Counted from the stretch's first letter, positions 45,088 through 54,769 are shown. The stretch is 64,000 bases of DNA from an uncultured Paracoccus sp. (GCF_947496875.1 NZ_CANMEH010000004.1:248001-312000); one strand, 5' to 3'. Made by a program: numbers and translations. The notes: generated by a model not told the origin, from the sequence alone.

Positions 45088-46761
45088 ATGCTGCATGGAA
45101 AGATGATGCACCAGCAACTGTCGATCGCGTCGCTGATCGACCATGCCGCGCGCTACCATGGCGACACGGAAATCGTGTCGGCCCTGACCGAAGGCGGGTT
45201 CGAGCGGACCAGCTGGGGACAGGTGGCGGAAAACGCCCGACGCATCGCCTCGGCCCTGGTGCAGCGCGGGATGGAACAGGGCGACCGGATCGGCACGCTG
45301 GCGTGGAACAACCGCCGCCACCTGGAACTGTATTTCGGGGTGCCGAGCGCCGGCATGGTCTGCCACACGCTGAATCCGCGGCTGTCGCCCGAACAGATGG
45401 TGTATATCGTCGGCCACGCGGGCGACCGGATGCTGTTCATCGAAAAGACCTTCGTCCCGCTGGTCGCCTCGCTTCGCGAGCAGATGACCAGCCTGCGCCA
45501 CGTGGTGCTGCTGGGGCCGCGCGACGAGGACGCCGCCGGACAGATCCCCGGGCTGCTGTTCCATGACGAGCTGCTGGAGGAGGGCGATCCCCAGTTCGCC
45601 TGGCCCGAGATCGAGGAAACCGCCCCCTCCTCGCTGTGCTACACCTCGGGCACGACGGGGAATCCCAAGGGTGTCCTGTACACCCACCGGTCGACCCTGC
45701 TGCACGCGCTGAGCGCCAACCATCCCGACGGGATGGGGGTCGGGGCGTCCGACACGGTGATGCCGGTGGTGCCGATGTTCCACGTCAATGCCTGGGGGCT
45801 GCCCTATATCGCGGCGATCGCGGGGACGCGGCTGGCCATGCCCGGCCCCCGGCTGGACGGTGAAAGCCTGGCGGCCCTGATCGAAGCCGAGAAGGTGACC
45901 TTTGCCGCCGGCGTGCCGACGATCTGGCTGGGGCTGCTGACTGCGATGGAGGCGGCGGGCACCAGGGAAACCAGCCTCAAGCGCACGGTCGTGGGCGGGT
46001 CGGCGCTGCCCCCCTCGATGCGCGCGGCGTTCCGCGACCGCCACGGGGTCGAGCTGATCCACGCCTGGGGCATGACGGAAACCAGCCCCCTGGGAACGAT
46101 GAATGCGCCGCTGGCCAAGCATCGGGACCTGCCGCTGGACGAGCAGGACATGATCGGCAACGGCCAGGGCCGGCCGCTCTTCGGTGTCGAGCTGCGCGTC
46201 GTGGATTCACAGGGACACGTCCTGCCGAATGACGGGCAAAGCGAAGGCAACCTGCAGATCCGGGGGCACTGGGTTCTCGACCACTATGTCGGCCAGGAAA
46301 AATCCGCGCTGACCTTCGACGGCTGGTTCGACACCGGCGACATCGCGACGCTGGATGGCAACGGGTTCATGATCATCCGGGACCGGTCCAAGGACATCAT
46401 CAAGTCCGGCGGCGAATGGATCTCCACCGTGGATCTGGAAAACATCGCGGTGTCGCATCCGAAGGTGGCGAATGCCGCGGCGATCGCGGCGCGGCATCCG
46501 AAATGGGACGAGCGTCCGGTGATCTGCTGTGTCAGGCGGCCGCAGTCAGACCTGACCGAGGCGGAGCTGCTGGCCCACTACGACGGCAAGGTGCCGCGCT
46601 GGCAAGTGCCGGACCGGGTCCTGTTCCTGGACAGCCTGCCGCTGGGCGCAACGGGCAAGGTCGTCAAGGCGACCCTGCGCGAACAGCATGGCGACGTTCT
46701 GTGGGACGACGCGATGCGCGAATTGCGGGCCGAACAGGACGGGGCTGCGGCCCGGAACTGA
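45088..46761 (+). CDS. Fatty-acyl-CoA synthase (AMP-binding ligase)
   Basis: A 557-aa adenylate-forming ligase of the medium/long-chain fatty-acyl-CoA synthase group. The P-loop is LCYTSGTTGNPKGVLYTH; HAWGMTETSPLGT is the adenine region; WFDTGDIATLDGNGFMIIRDRSKD the hinge; and Lys in ATGKVVK the catalytic lysine. ATG 45088 has GGGAGGG nine bases upstream, preferred over ATG 45055. It lies 92 nt after the response regulator on the same strand and converges on the aldehyde dehydrogenase gene. Substrate chain length is not decidable here. Confidence 0.9.
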   Translation: MLHGKMMHQQLSIASLIDHAARYHGDTEIVSALTEGGFERTSWGQVAENARRIASALVQRGMEQGDRIGTLAWNNRRHLELYFGVPSAGMVCHTLNPRLSPEQMVYIVGHAGDRMLFIEKTFVPLVASLREQMTSLRHVVLLGPRDEDAAGQIPGLLFHDELLEEGDPQFAWPEIEETAPSSLCYTSGTTGNPKGVLYTHRSTLLHALSANHPDGMGVGASDTVMPVVPMFHVNAWGLPYIAAIAGTRLAMPGPRLDGESLAALIEAEKVTFAAGVPTIWLGLLTAMEAAGTRETSLKRTVVGGSALPPSMRAAFRDRHGVELIHAWGMTETSPLGTMNAPLAKHRDLPLDEQDMIGNGQGRPLFGVELRVVDSQGHVLPNDGQSEGNLQIRGHWVLDHYVGQEKSALTFDGWFDTGDIATLDGNGFMIIRDRSKDIIKSGGEWISTVDLENIAVSHPKVANAAAIAARHPKWDERPVICCVRRPQSDLTEAELLAHYDGKVPRWQVPDRVLFLDSLPLGATGKVVKATLREQHGDVLWDDAMRELRAEQDGAAARN

Positions 46762-46784
46762 CCGGGGATCGAACGCACAGATCG

Positions 46785-46815
46785 GAGCGGGGGCGCCATG
46801 CGGCGCCCCCCGCTC
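46785..46815. terminator. Hairpin between convergent ligase and aldehyde dehydrogenase genes
   Basis: A 13-bp GC-rich stem (46785-46797 with 46802-46815, one bulged C) with a 4-nt loop in the 70-nt convergent gap. No T-run. Confidence 0.55.
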
Positions 46816-46831
46816 GAGTCGGCGGATAGGC

Positions 46832-48286
46832 TCAGGCGGTCTCGACGTCCCAGCCCGAGATCTGCTTGGAGTCCATGAACTCCTCCAACCCCCAGACGCC
46901 GCCCTCACGGGCGCGGCCCGAGGCCTTGACGCCGCCGAAGGCCGAGCCGCGGCCGCGGCTGACCCCGTTCATCTCGACCATGCCGGATTTCAGCTTGCGT
47001 GCTAGCCGGTTGCGGCGCGCGCCGTCCTGCGTCTGGACGTAGTTGGTCAGCCCGTAGATCGTGTCGTTCGCGATCTCGACCGCCTCTTCCTCGCTGTCGA
47101 ACGGAAGGATCGACAGCACCGGGCCAAAGATTTCCTGCCGGGCGATGGTCATCTCGTTGGTCACGTCCGCGAACACGGTGGGCCGCACGAAATAGCCGCG
47201 ATTGACCCCTTCGGGCAGGCCCGGCCCGCCGGCGACCAGCCGCGCGCCCTCGTCGATGCCCTTCTGGATCAGGTCCTGGATCTTCTCCCATTGCTGCTTG
47301 CTGACCACCGGGCCGATGTGGCGCCCGGGTTCGTGGGCACTGCCGACCTTGGTCTCCTCGGCCACGTTGCGCGCTGCTTCGATGGCGTCCTCGTAGACCG
47401 ACCGCTCGACCAGCATCCGGGTCGGCGCGTTGCAGGACTGCCCCGAGTTGTAGAAGCAGTGCCGCGCGCCGCGGACAACCGCCTTTTCGTCGGCATCGGC
47501 AAAGACGATGTTGGCCCCCTTGCCGCCAAGTTCCAGCGCGACCTTCTTGACCGTGTCGGCCGCCGCCTTGGTGATGGCGATGCCGGCCCGGGTCGACCCG
47601 GTGAAGCTGATCATGTCCACGTCCGGATGGGTGGACAGCTGCGTGCCGACGCCTGTCCCGTCGCCATTGACCAGGTTGAACACGCCCGGGGGCAGGCCGG
47701 CCTCGTCGATGACCTCGGCGAACACCATCGACGACAGCGGTGCGATCTCGGACGGTTTCAGGACCACCGTGTTGCCGGCAAGGATGGCGGGAATCACCTT
47801 CAGCGTGACTTGGTTCATCGGCCAGTTCCACGGGGTGATCAGGCCGACAACGCCGATCGGCTCCCATGCGACCATGCTGGTGGGCGCGTGGTCACCCAGC
47901 GGGCGGACGAACTCGAAGCTGCGGAAGGCGTCGATGAAGGTCTGGATGTGGGACGCCCCCGACCCCGCCTGATCCTCGCGCGACATGTCGGTCGGCGCGC
48001 CCATCTCGCTGGTCATGGCCGCCGCGATGTCGTCGCTGCGCCGCTGATAGGCCTGCTGGATCTTTTCGGCATAGGCGAGACGTTCCTCGCGCGAGGTTGC
48101 CGACCAGGCGGGAAACGCCGCCTTGGCGGCCGCGACCGCCCGGTCCGTGTCCTTCTGACTGCCCAGCGAGATGACGGCGCAAGGCTCTTCCGTGGTGGGG
48201 TCGATCACCTCGAGATCGTTGGGCGATGCAGGATCGACCCAAGCCCCGTTGATGTAGAACTTTCGCCTGTCCAGCAACTCGGTCAT
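46832..48286 (-). CDS. NAD(P)-dependent aldehyde dehydrogenase
   Basis: A 484-aa ALDH-superfamily enzyme. It shows the start KFYINGAWVDP, the TPWNWPMNQVTLKVIPA nucleotide segment, FTGSTRAGIAI, catalytic Glu in ELGGKGANIV, catalytic Cys in YNSGQSCNAPTRM, and EIFGPVLSILPFD. It oxidises an aldehyde to the acid. ATG 48286 follows AGGGGT; 13 residues of upstream frame are not family-like. It is convergent with the fatty-acyl-CoA synthase gene, which could take its product; that link is inferred. Confidence 0.92.
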   Translation of the reverse strand: MTELLDRRKFYINGAWVDPASPNDLEVIDPTTEEPCAVISLGSQKDTDRAVAAAKAAFPAWSATSREERLAYAEKIQQAYQRRSDDIAAAMTSEMGAPTDMSREDQAGSGASHIQTFIDAFRSFEFVRPLGDHAPTSMVAWEPIGVVGLITPWNWPMNQVTLKVIPAILAGNTVVLKPSEIAPLSSMVFAEVIDEAGLPPGVFNLVNGDGTGVGTQLSTHPDVDMISFTGSTRAGIAITKAAADTVKKVALELGGKGANIVFADADEKAVVRGARHCFYNSGQSCNAPTRMLVERSVYEDAIEAARNVAEETKVGSAHEPGRHIGPVVSKQQWEKIQDLIQKGIDEGARLVAGGPGLPEGVNRGYFVRPTVFADVTNEMTIARQEIFGPVLSILPFDSEEEAVEIANDTIYGLTNYVQTQDGARRNRLARKLKSGMVEMNGVSRGRGSAFGGVKASGRAREGGVWGLEEFMDSKQISGWDVETA

Positions 48287-48454
48287 GTCGGTACCCCTGA
48301 TCTGCATTTGGCCGCACCGTGTCACCGCGGTCCAGGCGCCGCAAGCCCGTTCGGGCAGCCCGAAGCGGGGACCGTGGGCTGCCGCGGAGTTGGCCTTACA
48401 ATCGCGGCGATGGTCCTTATCTTGCCGGTGACCCGACTTATGCAGGAGCTTTCA

Positions 48455-49111
48455 ATGAGTCTCAGGATCAATGACACGGCCCCCGACTTCGAGGCCGAGA
48501 CGACCGAGGGGCCGATCAGCTTTCACGACTGGATCGGCAAGAGCTACGTGATCCTGTTCAGCCATCCCAAGGACTTCACCCCGGTCTGCACGACCGAATT
48601 CAGTGCCGTGGCGCAGCTGGTTCCCGAATTCGAGAAGCGCGGCACCAAGGTGCTGGGCGTTTCGGTGGACAGCGTCGAGGAACACCACAAGTGGAAACGC
48701 GACATCTCGGAGGTCGCAGGCGTTCCGGCGAACTTCGCCATCGTCGATGACACCTCGCTGAAGGTGTCCAAGCTGTTCGACATGCTGCCCGCCGACGCCT
48801 ATCTGCCCGACGGCCGCACGGCTGCGGATTCCGCCAGCGTGCGCACGGTGTTCATCATCGGCCCGGACAAGAAGGTGCGCCTGACCATGGCCTATCCGAT
48901 GTCCGTGGGGCGCAACTTTGCCGAGATCCTGCGGGCGCTGGATGCGGTCCGCGCCACCGACGGCGTCCCCATTGCCACCCCCGCCGACTGGCAGCCCGGC
49001 CAGGACGTGATCGCGGCGCTGTCCCTGTCGGACGAACAGGCCGAGGCAAAGTTCGGCAAGGTTGAAAAGAGGCTGCCCTATCTGCGCTACGTCAAGCAGC
49101 CGCAGATGTAG
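48455..49111 (+). CDS. 1-Cys peroxiredoxin (Prx6/AhpC-TSA family)
   Basis: A 218-aa thiol peroxidase reducing H2O2 and organic peroxides. The peroxidatic Cys45 sits in HPKDFTPVCTTEF; the Prx6-type C-terminal domain has SVRTVFIIGPDKKVRLTM and YPMSVGRNFAEILRALD, then TPADWQPGQDVI. No resolving cysteine is present, hence the 1-Cys call. GCAGGAG precedes ATG 48455. It is monocistronic with its own terminator and divergent from the aldehyde dehydrogenase gene. Confidence 0.94.
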   Translation: MSLRINDTAPDFEAETTEGPISFHDWIGKSYVILFSHPKDFTPVCTTEFSAVAQLVPEFEKRGTKVLGVSVDSVEEHHKWKRDISEVAGVPANFAIVDDTSLKVSKLFDMLPADAYLPDGRTAADSASVRTVFIIGPDKKVRLTMAYPMSVGRNFAEILRALDAVRATDGVPIATPADWQPGQDVIAALSLSDEQAEAKFGKVEKRLPYLRYVKQPQM

Positions 49112-49141
49112 GCACCCCGCGTAGCGGGTGGTCCCCACGCG

Positions 49142-49170
49142 AACGCCCCGGCAGCGATGCCGGGGCGTTT
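49142..49170 (+). terminator. Intrinsic terminator of the peroxiredoxin gene
   Basis: An 11-bp perfect stem (49142-49152 with 49159-49169), 6-nt loop, and TTT at 49168-49170, 30 nt after the stop. Confidence 0.8.
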
Positions 49171-49212
49171 CGGTCTGCATGCGGCAACTGCCCTGGTGAC
49201 CCTGGAACGACA

Positions 49213-49243
49213 AGGGCCCCGGTCCTCATGCGACCGGGGCCCT
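49213..49243 (-). terminator. Terminator hairpin of pnp
   Basis: A 12-bp perfect stem (49213-49224 with 49232-49243) and 7-nt loop, 23 nt beyond the pnp stop on the minus strand. A short TT follows only. Confidence 0.7.
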
Positions 49244-49266
49244 CCGCTTCCAATCGGCGCCGTGCG

Positions 49267-51411
49267 TCAGTTCGCCTCGGCTTCGACCTTCTTCTCGACA
49301 ATTTCCTCGCCGGTTTCCTGATCGACCATCTTCATGCCCAGGCGCACCTTGCCGCGATCGTCGAAGCCCAGCAGCTTGACCTTCACCTCCTGGCCTTCCT
49401 TGAGGATCTCGTTCGGGTGCTGCAGCCGCTTGTTGGCGATCTGGCTGACATGGACAAGACCGTCGCGCTTGCCGAAGAAGTTCACGAACGCCCCGAAATC
49501 GACCAGCTTGACGACCTTGCCGGTGTAGATCCGGCCCTCTTCCGGCTCTGCCACGATCGAATAGATCATCTCGTAGGCCTTCTTGATCGAATCGGCGTTG
49601 GCCGAGGCGATCTTGATGGTGCCGTCATCGTTGATGTCGACCTTGGCGCCCGAGGTTTCCACGATCTCGCGGATGACCTTGCCGCCCGACCCGATTACTT
49701 CGCGGATCTTGTCGGTGGGGATGGTCATCGTCTCGATCCGCGGCGCGTGGGCGGAAAATTCCCGGCGGCCTTCCTTGAGCGCATGGGCCATCTCGCCCAG
49801 GATGTGCATCCGGCCGTCCTTGGCCTGCGCCAGGGCCTGGCGCATGATCTCGGGCGTGATGCCCTGGACCTTGATGTCCATCTGTAGGCTGGTGATGCCG
49901 TTTTCCGTCCCGGCGACCTTGAAGTCCATGTCGCCCAGATGGTCCTCGTCGCCCAGGATGTCCGTCAGCACCGCCCAGTTGTCGGCGTCTTCCAGGATCA
50001 GGCCCATGGCCACCCCGGCCACCGGCGCCTTCAGCGGGACGCCGGCATCCATCATGCTGAGCGAGCCACCGCAGACCGACGCCATCGAGCTGGAGCCGTT
50101 CGACTCGGTGATCTCGCTGACCACGCGAATGGTGTAAGGGAAATCCGTCGGCGCCGGCAGAACCGCCTGCAGCGCGCGCCAGGCCAGCTTGCCATGCCCG
50201 ATCTCGCGGCGCCCGGGCGATCCGACGCGGCCGACCTCGCCCACCGAGTAGGGGGGGAAGTTGTAGTGCAGCATGAAGTTCGAGCGCGAGTTTCCGTGCA
50301 GCGCGTCAATGAACTGCTCGTCATCGCCGGTTCCCAGCGTGACCACTGCAAGGGCCTGGGTTTCACCCCGGGTGAACAGCGCCGAGCCGTGGGTGCGCGG
50401 CAGGATGCCGACCTCGCAATCGATCGCGCGCACGGTCCGGTTGTCGCGGCCGTCGATCCGGGCACCGCCGCGGATGATGTCGCCGCGCAGGATGCCGGAT
50501 TCGAGCTTCTTCAGGGCGGCTCCGAGGTTCGGGTTCGCCAGTTCCTCTTCGGAGAGGCCGGCGCGGATCTTGACCTGCGCGGCGTCGATGGCGTCGCGGC
50601 GTTCGGCCTTGTTCCTGATGCCGTAGGCCTTGCGCATATCGTCTTCGCCCAGCGACTTCACCCGCTGGTACAGCGGCGAATAGTCGGGCGACTGGAAGTC
50701 GAAAGGCTCCTTCGCTGCCTCTTCGGCCAGATCGATGATTAGGTCGATGACGGGCTGCATCTGTTCATGGCCGAACTTGACCGCGCCCAGCATCTCGTCC
50801 TCGGTCAGCTCGTAGGCCTCGGACTCGACCATCATCACCGCGTCCTTGGTGCCGGCGACGATCAGGTCCAGTCGCTGGTCGGGGTTCGACCGCAGCTGGT
50901 CCATGTCCTGGACGTCCGGGTTCAGCACGTAGGCGCCGTCGGAAAAGCCCACACGTGCGGCCCCGATCGGACCCATGAAGGGGACGCCCGAAACGGTCAG
51001 CGCGGCCGAGGCGGCGATCATGGCGACGATGTCGGGATCGTTCACCAGGTCATGCGACAGCACCGTACACATCACCAGCACTTCGTGCTTGAAGCCCGGG
51101 GCGAACAGCGGACGCACGGGGCGGTCGATCAGGCGCGCGGTCAGCGTCTCCTTTTCCGAGGGACGGCCTTCGCGCTTGAAGAAGCCGCCGGGGATCTTGC
51201 CGGCGGCGTAGAATTTTTCCTGGTAGTGCACGGTCAGGGGAAAGAAGTCCTGACCAGGCTTCGGTTCCTTGGCGAACGTCACGTTCGCCATGACCGAGGT
51301 TTCGCCGAGAGTGGCGATGACCGATCCGTCGGCCTGGCGCGCAACCTTGCCCGTTTCCAGCGTCAGGGTTTCCTGACCCCACTGGATCGATTTTCTTACT
51401 TCATCAAACAT
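49267..51411 (-). CDS. pnp: Polyribonucleotide nucleotidyltransferase
   Basis: A 714-aa phosphorolytic 3'-5' exoribonuclease, core of the degradosome. Two RNase PH domains flank an alpha-helical linker; the catalytic second copy has [21 protein letters not shown] and [22 protein letters not shown] ([17 protein letters not shown]) and S1 ([20 protein letters not shown]) domains end the chain with an acidic tail. Full length. Upstream it is separated from rpsO by two envelope genes, unlike the common rpsO-pnp order; the 222-nt leader holds a hairpin. Confidence 0.97.
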   Translation of the reverse strand: MFDEVRKSIQWGQETLTLETGKVARQADGSVIATLGETSVMANVTFAKEPKPGQDFFPLTVHYQEKFYAAGKIPGGFFKREGRPSEKETLTARLIDRPVRPLFAPGFKHEVLVMCTVLSHDLVNDPDIVAMIAASAALTVSGVPFMGPIGAARVGFSDGAYVLNPDVQDMDQLRSNPDQRLDLIVAGTKDAVMMVESEAYELTEDEMLGAVKFGHEQMQPVIDLIIDLAEEAAKEPFDFQSPDYSPLYQRVKSLGEDDMRKAYGIRNKAERRDAIDAAQVKIRAGLSEEELANPNLGAALKKLESGILRGDIIRGGARIDGRDNRTVRAIDCEVGILPRTHGSALFTRGETQALAVVTLGTGDDEQFIDALHGNSRSNFMLHYNFPPYSVGEVGRVGSPGRREIGHGKLAWRALQAVLPAPTDFPYTIRVVSEITESNGSSSMASVCGGSLSMMDAGVPLKAPVAGVAMGLILEDADNWAVLTDILGDEDHLGDMDFKVAGTENGITSLQMDIKVQGITPEIMRQALAQAKDGRMHILGEMAHALKEGRREFSAHAPRIETMTIPTDKIREVIGSGGKVIREIVETSGAKVDINDDGTIKIASANADSIKKAYEMIYSIVAEPEEGRIYTGKVVKLVDFGAFVNFFGKRDGLVHVSQIANKRLQHPNEILKEGQEVKVKLLGFDDRGKVRLGMKMVDQETGEEIVEKKVEAEAN

Positions 51412-51592
51412 CTGGTTTCCTCTGGGTGCGATCCGGCCCTCCGGTCGCCCCTATCCACATGGCGGCCCCATTGCCGCCGCCCCCTGTCCTTTGCGTAGCC
51501 CCGGAGGCGCGGGCATCACGTCACAGATTGGCGGCGCATACAGGAAAACCGTGCCTCAGGGAAGTGGTTACGCACCGCGCAGCCGCGGAAGG

Positions 51593-51622
51593 CGTGGTCC
51601 GGCGCAACCTGACCGGACCACG
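51593..51622 (-). terminator. Hairpin after the L,D-transpeptidase gene
   Basis: A perfect 10-bp stem (51593-51602 with 51613-51622) and 10-nt loop, 11 nt past the transpeptidase stop and upstream of pnp. No T-run, so it may be a terminator or part of the pnp leader. Confidence 0.5.
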
Positions 51623-51633
51623 TCTGTGGGCCA

Positions 51634-52323
51634 TCAGGCGCCCGCGACCAGGGGCGGGGCCTTGGCCGGCAGCACGGTGACCGGCGCATGGTGGCGGACC
51701 CGTTTATGCAGGTCGATCACGTCGTGATCCAGCAGCCGGACGCATCCGGCCGAGACCGACTTGCCGAGGTACTCCGGCTCGCAGGCCCCGTGGATGCGAT
51801 AGAGCGTGTCCTTGCCGTTCTGGAACAGATACAGGGCCCGAGCGCCCAGCGGATTGTCCGGACCCGGGTCCATGCCACCATTGGCCACCGAGTAGGGCTC
51901 CAGCGACGGGTCGCGGGCGACCATCGAATCCGGTGCCTTCCAGCGCGGCCATTCGCGGGTGAACTGCACGACCGCGTCGCCGCTCCAGGCGAATGCCTCG
52001 CGTCCGGTCCCGGCGCCGTACCGCAGCGCCGTGCCGTTGGCGCTGATCAGGTAGAGCAAGCCGTTCTGCGGGTCGACCACGAGGGCGCCTTCGGGCTGGT
52101 CGGGGTAGGGGTTGGCGACCTCCTGACGCCACAAACGGGGCGGCACGACCCCCTCGGGAACGGCAGGGATCGGCCAGGGCTCATCGGTGATCGCGCCATA
52201 ATGCGCCGGCAGCAGCGGAATCGCCGGCGGCGGGGCGGGCGCGACCGGCCGGGGTTCGGTCGGCGCGCAAGCGGCGACCCCGGCAGATGCACCGGCGGCA
52301 ATGAAAAATCGTCGTGACAGCAT
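51634..52323 (-). CDS. L,D-transpeptidase (YkuD), Tat-type lipoprotein signal
   Basis: A 229-aa murein L,D-transpeptidase. Residues 1-20 combine a twin-arginine motif (SRRFFIAAG) with a lipobox (VAAC), so it is probably exported by Tat and possibly lipidated at Cys19. A Pro-rich linker follows; the YkuD catalytic site is His178 in YRIHGACEP and Cys194 in SVSAGCVRL. It makes 3-3 crosslinks or attaches proteins to murein. ATG 52323 begins the signal; the longer frame is spurious. A small secreted protein gene lies 76 nt upstream. Confidence 0.9.
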   Translation of the reverse strand: MLSRRFFIAAGASAGVAACAPTEPRPVAPAPPPAIPLLPAHYGAITDEPWPIPAVPEGVVPPRLWRQEVANPYPDQPEGALVVDPQNGLLYLISANGTALRYGAGTGREAFAWSGDAVVQFTREWPRWKAPDSMVARDPSLEPYSVANGGMDPGPDNPLGARALYLFQNGKDTLYRIHGACEPEYLGKSVSAGCVRLLDHDVIDLHKRVRHHAPVTVLPAKAPPLVAGA

Positions 52324-52399
52324 GGCTGGAATCCTTTGTCTTCTGGGACCGATGTCGGCGCACAGGCGCCGAAGGCCGCTGATCTGCGGCAGAAGTCGA

Positions 52400-52741
52400 T
52401 CAGAAGACGCGGGGAGGGCGGGGATCAGGTTGCGGCCGTTCGCGCTGCGCGCTGCTGGGGAAGGGCGCGGTGAAGCGGTCGCCACCGTCCGGCTGGCGTG
52501 GCGGCAGCGTCTGGCGCGTTTCCGGGACGATCGCGGCGAAGCATGTGCCGCCGGGAAGTGCGCCGGTCCGGCAGCGCAGCCCGCCGGATTCGACGGCAGA
52601 CGCCGCATCGGTGGCGGGCGCGGACAGCGCCACATGTGCAAGCGGAACGCGAGCGGATGGCCTCGTCTCGTCGGCGAACGCGCCCCAGGGCAGCATGAGC
52701 ACCGCCATCATCGTCATCAGGACAAGTCGCAGACTGGTCAT
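52400..52741 (-). CDS. Small secreted protein, unknown
   Basis: A 113-aa predicted secreted protein. Residues 1-23 form a signal peptide ending AFA. The mature part has two cysteines (in GGLRCRTG and GGTCFAAIV) that could form a disulfide, then a Pro/Arg-rich C-terminus. No family recognised. It is directly upstream of the L,D-transpeptidase gene on the same strand, so an envelope role is plausible. The signal peptide and absence of any competing gene support it as real. Confidence 0.6.
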   Translation of the reverse strand: MTSLRLVLMTMMAVLMLPWGAFADETRPSARVPLAHVALSAPATDAASAVESGGLRCRTGALPGGTCFAAIVPETRQTLPPRQPDGGDRFTAPFPSSAQRERPQPDPRPPRVF

Positions 52742-52831
52742 CCGGCAGTGCTAGCAGCAAAACGGGGGCCGGCACACGGGCCCGTCCCCTCGCGAGGTGT
52801 CAACTGGTGGTGAGCGCAGGGTGTCCGACAC

Positions 52832-52860
52832 GAAAACGCCTGCGGCGGCACCGCAGGCGT
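52832..52860 (-). terminator. Intrinsic terminator of rpsO
   Basis: A perfect 10-bp stem (52836-52845 with 52851-52860), 5-nt loop, and on the minus strand TTTT directly after the stem. It lies 60 nt past the rpsO stop. Confidence 0.88.
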
Positions 52861-52920
52861 GAGGTCGTCTGGTCAGGTCCGGTCGGGCATTGGGTCCGAC
52901 CGTGAGCCCTACACTCTTCC

Positions 52921-53190
52921 TCAGCGGCGCAGACCCAGGCGACCGATCAGGGCGGTGTAGCGCGCCTCGTCCTTGCGCTTGAGATAGTCCAGCAGCTTGC
53001 GGCGCTGCGCGACCATCTTCAGAAGCCCGCGGCGGCTGTGGTTGTCCTTCTTGTGGGTCTTGAAGTGTTCGGTCAGCGTCGCGATGCGCGAGCTGAGAAC
53101 GGCCACCTGAACCTCGGGCGAACCCGTGTCGCCCTGCTTGGTGGCATAGTCGCCCATGACGCGGGCCTTTTCTTCGACGGTGATCGACAT
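52921..53190 (-). CDS. rpsO: 30S ribosomal protein S15
   Basis: An 89-aa S15, binding 16S rRNA early in 30S assembly. It starts [20 protein letters not shown] and contains [40 protein letters not shown] and GRLGLRR. Full length. AGGAGA precedes the ATG. A rho-independent terminator isolates it from the next genes; the common bacterial rpsO-pnp pairing is interrupted here. Confidence 0.98.
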   Translation of the reverse strand: MSITVEEKARVMGDYATKQGDTGSPEVQVAVLSSRIATLTEHFKTHKKDNHSRRGLLKMVAQRRKLLDYLKRKDEARYTALIGRLGLRR

Positions 53191-53380
53191 CGGGGTCTCC
53201 TGTAATGAAGGGTGATGGCGCAGGCCGGGATGTCGTCCAGCACTGGCCCGTGGAGTGGTGCCCGCGGAGGCGTGCCGCCCCCGAGGATCGTCGGCCTATA
53301 GAAGATCGCGCGTGCGAAGAAAAGGCGTCACGCGCCTGCTGATGTCGGCGGGGCGGGTGCGCCTGGATCGATGCCTGCGG

Positions 53381-53989
53381 TCAATGCAGGCGGCTGAGAT
53401 AGACATAGTACGCGCCGGCCCCGCCATGGCGCAGATGGGCTGTCACGACCTGCAGGACGATCCCGTTCAGCGGCGGCATTTCGAGCCAGTGCGGCACCTC
53501 GTGCCGCAGGGCGCCTGCGCGGGTCGGCAGGGGGCCATGGTCGCCCCTGCCCTTGCCGGTGATCACAAGAACCAGCCGCCGTCCCGCCGCATGTGCGTCC
53601 AGCAGGAATCGCGTCAAGGCGGGCTTCGCCACCGCCAGCGTCATCCCGTGCAGATCGATCCGGGCCTCGGGCGCCAGCTTGCCGCGCCCCAGCCGGCGGT
53701 GCAGCTTGGTGTCGATGCGGCGGGGCTGCGCAAGCGGACGATCCGCGGCAGATGACCAGCCAGTGGTCGAGACAGCGCCCTGCCGTGCTGCCGCGCCAAC
53801 CCGGAAATCGACCGGGACCTGCACCGGGGCGGCAATCGGCCGGGGCGGCTCGCCGGGCTGCTGCGGAAGGTCCGGCGCGTCGCTCGACAGCCGCGATGGC
53901 GCGGCCCGGAGTGGCCGTGCAGATCGGGCCACCTGCGCCCACAAGGCCAGATCGTCGTCATCCAGCCCCCTGCGACGCCGGCGGGACAT
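53381..53989 (-). CDS. Smr domain protein
   Basis: A 202-aa protein with a basic, low-complexity N-terminus (MSRRRRRGLDDDDLALW) and a C-terminal Smr domain: PEARIDLHGMTLAVAKPALT, LVITGKGRGDHGPLPTRAG and LRHEVPHWL. Smr domains are nucleases or nucleic-acid-binding modules found alone or in MutS2. The start at 53989 is one base beyond the Tim44-like gene's stop, so the two are co-translated. The role of the stand-alone form is not known with certainty. Confidence 0.9.
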   Translation of the reverse strand: MSRRRRRGLDDDDLALWAQVARSARPLRAAPSRLSSDAPDLPQQPGEPPRPIAAPVQVPVDFRVGAAARQGAVSTTGWSSAADRPLAQPRRIDTKLHRRLGRGKLAPEARIDLHGMTLAVAKPALTRFLLDAHAAGRRLVLVITGKGRGDHGPLPTRAGALRHEVPHWLEMPPLNGIVLQVVTAHLRHGGAGAYYVYLSRLH

Positions 53990-53990
53990 G

Positions 53991-54641
53991 TCAGCCGGTT
54001 GCGACCAGCAGCCAGTTCGGGTCTGCCTGCCCCATCTTCCGGGCGAAGGTCCAGACGTCGCGCTGCTTGCGGGCCGCCTTGGCGTCGCCGTCGACGACAT
54101 TGCCCTCGGCATCCTTCAGCGCGACGATCAGTTCACCGACAAATCGCACCGTCACCTCGCCCTCGGCAGAGTCCGGGTCATAGGCAGCGCCTGCCAGGGT
54201 GGTTTCCCGCGTGCCGAGATACTGCACTTCGGCAGTCAGCCCGCGGCGTTCCCGTTCCGCGATCGCCCCATCGAACGCCTCCGCGACGGCGGGGGACAGG
54301 AACGGACGCACCTCGGACAAGTCGCCCTTCTCGAATGCGGTCAGGATCATTTCATAGGCCTGCCGAGCGCCTGACAGGAACGGACCCACGGCAAAGGACG
54401 GCTCGGCCTGCTTCATCTGTTCCAGCGCGCGCGCGGCCGGGCTGCCCTGCTCAACATGATCGGCGATGTCGTCATCATCTTCCGGCGCGTCCGGCACGGC
54501 CGTCACCCGGCGGGGCGTCGACGCCTCGGGAACGCGTGGCGGTTCGAACCCGTCCCGCGTGCCCAGGACGTTGCGCAGTCGCAGGATCAGGAACACGGCG
54601 ATTGCGCCAAGAACGATCAGCTGCAGCATCGGGTTGGACAT
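53991..54641 (-). CDS. Tim44/TimA family protein
   Basis: A 216-aa inner-membrane protein. One N-terminal membrane helix (residues about 5-22, LIVLGAIAVFLILRL) is followed by RNVLGTRDGFEPP, an acidic linker, and the Tim44-like domain (from about 85: FLSGARQAYEMILTAFEKGD, FVGELIVALKDAEGNVV, DVWTFARKMGQADPNWLLVAT). It is the bacterial relative of the mitochondrial import motor component; the bacterial role is unclear. I prefer ATG 54641 over 54659. It is divergent from fxsA. Confidence 0.9.
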   Translation of the reverse strand: MSNPMLQLIVLGAIAVFLILRLRNVLGTRDGFEPPRVPEASTPRRVTAVPDAPEDDDDIADHVEQGSPAARALEQMKQAEPSFAVGPFLSGARQAYEMILTAFEKGDLSEVRPFLSPAVAEAFDGAIAERERRGLTAEVQYLGTRETTLAGAAYDPDSAEGEVTVRFVGELIVALKDAEGNVVDGDAKAARKQRDVWTFARKMGQADPNWLLVATG

Positions 54642-54769
54642 GCGGGCCGCGCCTTCCATTGCTCGGTTGGTCTTTGATGGTATGCAACCTATGTAGGAAC
54701 AGGGTGGGGGCAAGTCCAGTTTGCCCCCGAATGACCGCGTTGGATATGGTCGAGTTAACGGGGGTATCG

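Noticed and set aside
51412..51633. Possible small gene or structured RNA in the pnp leader
   Set aside because: The only plus-strand frames there are short and lack ribosome sites; apart from the 10-bp hairpin I see no conserved RNA element.
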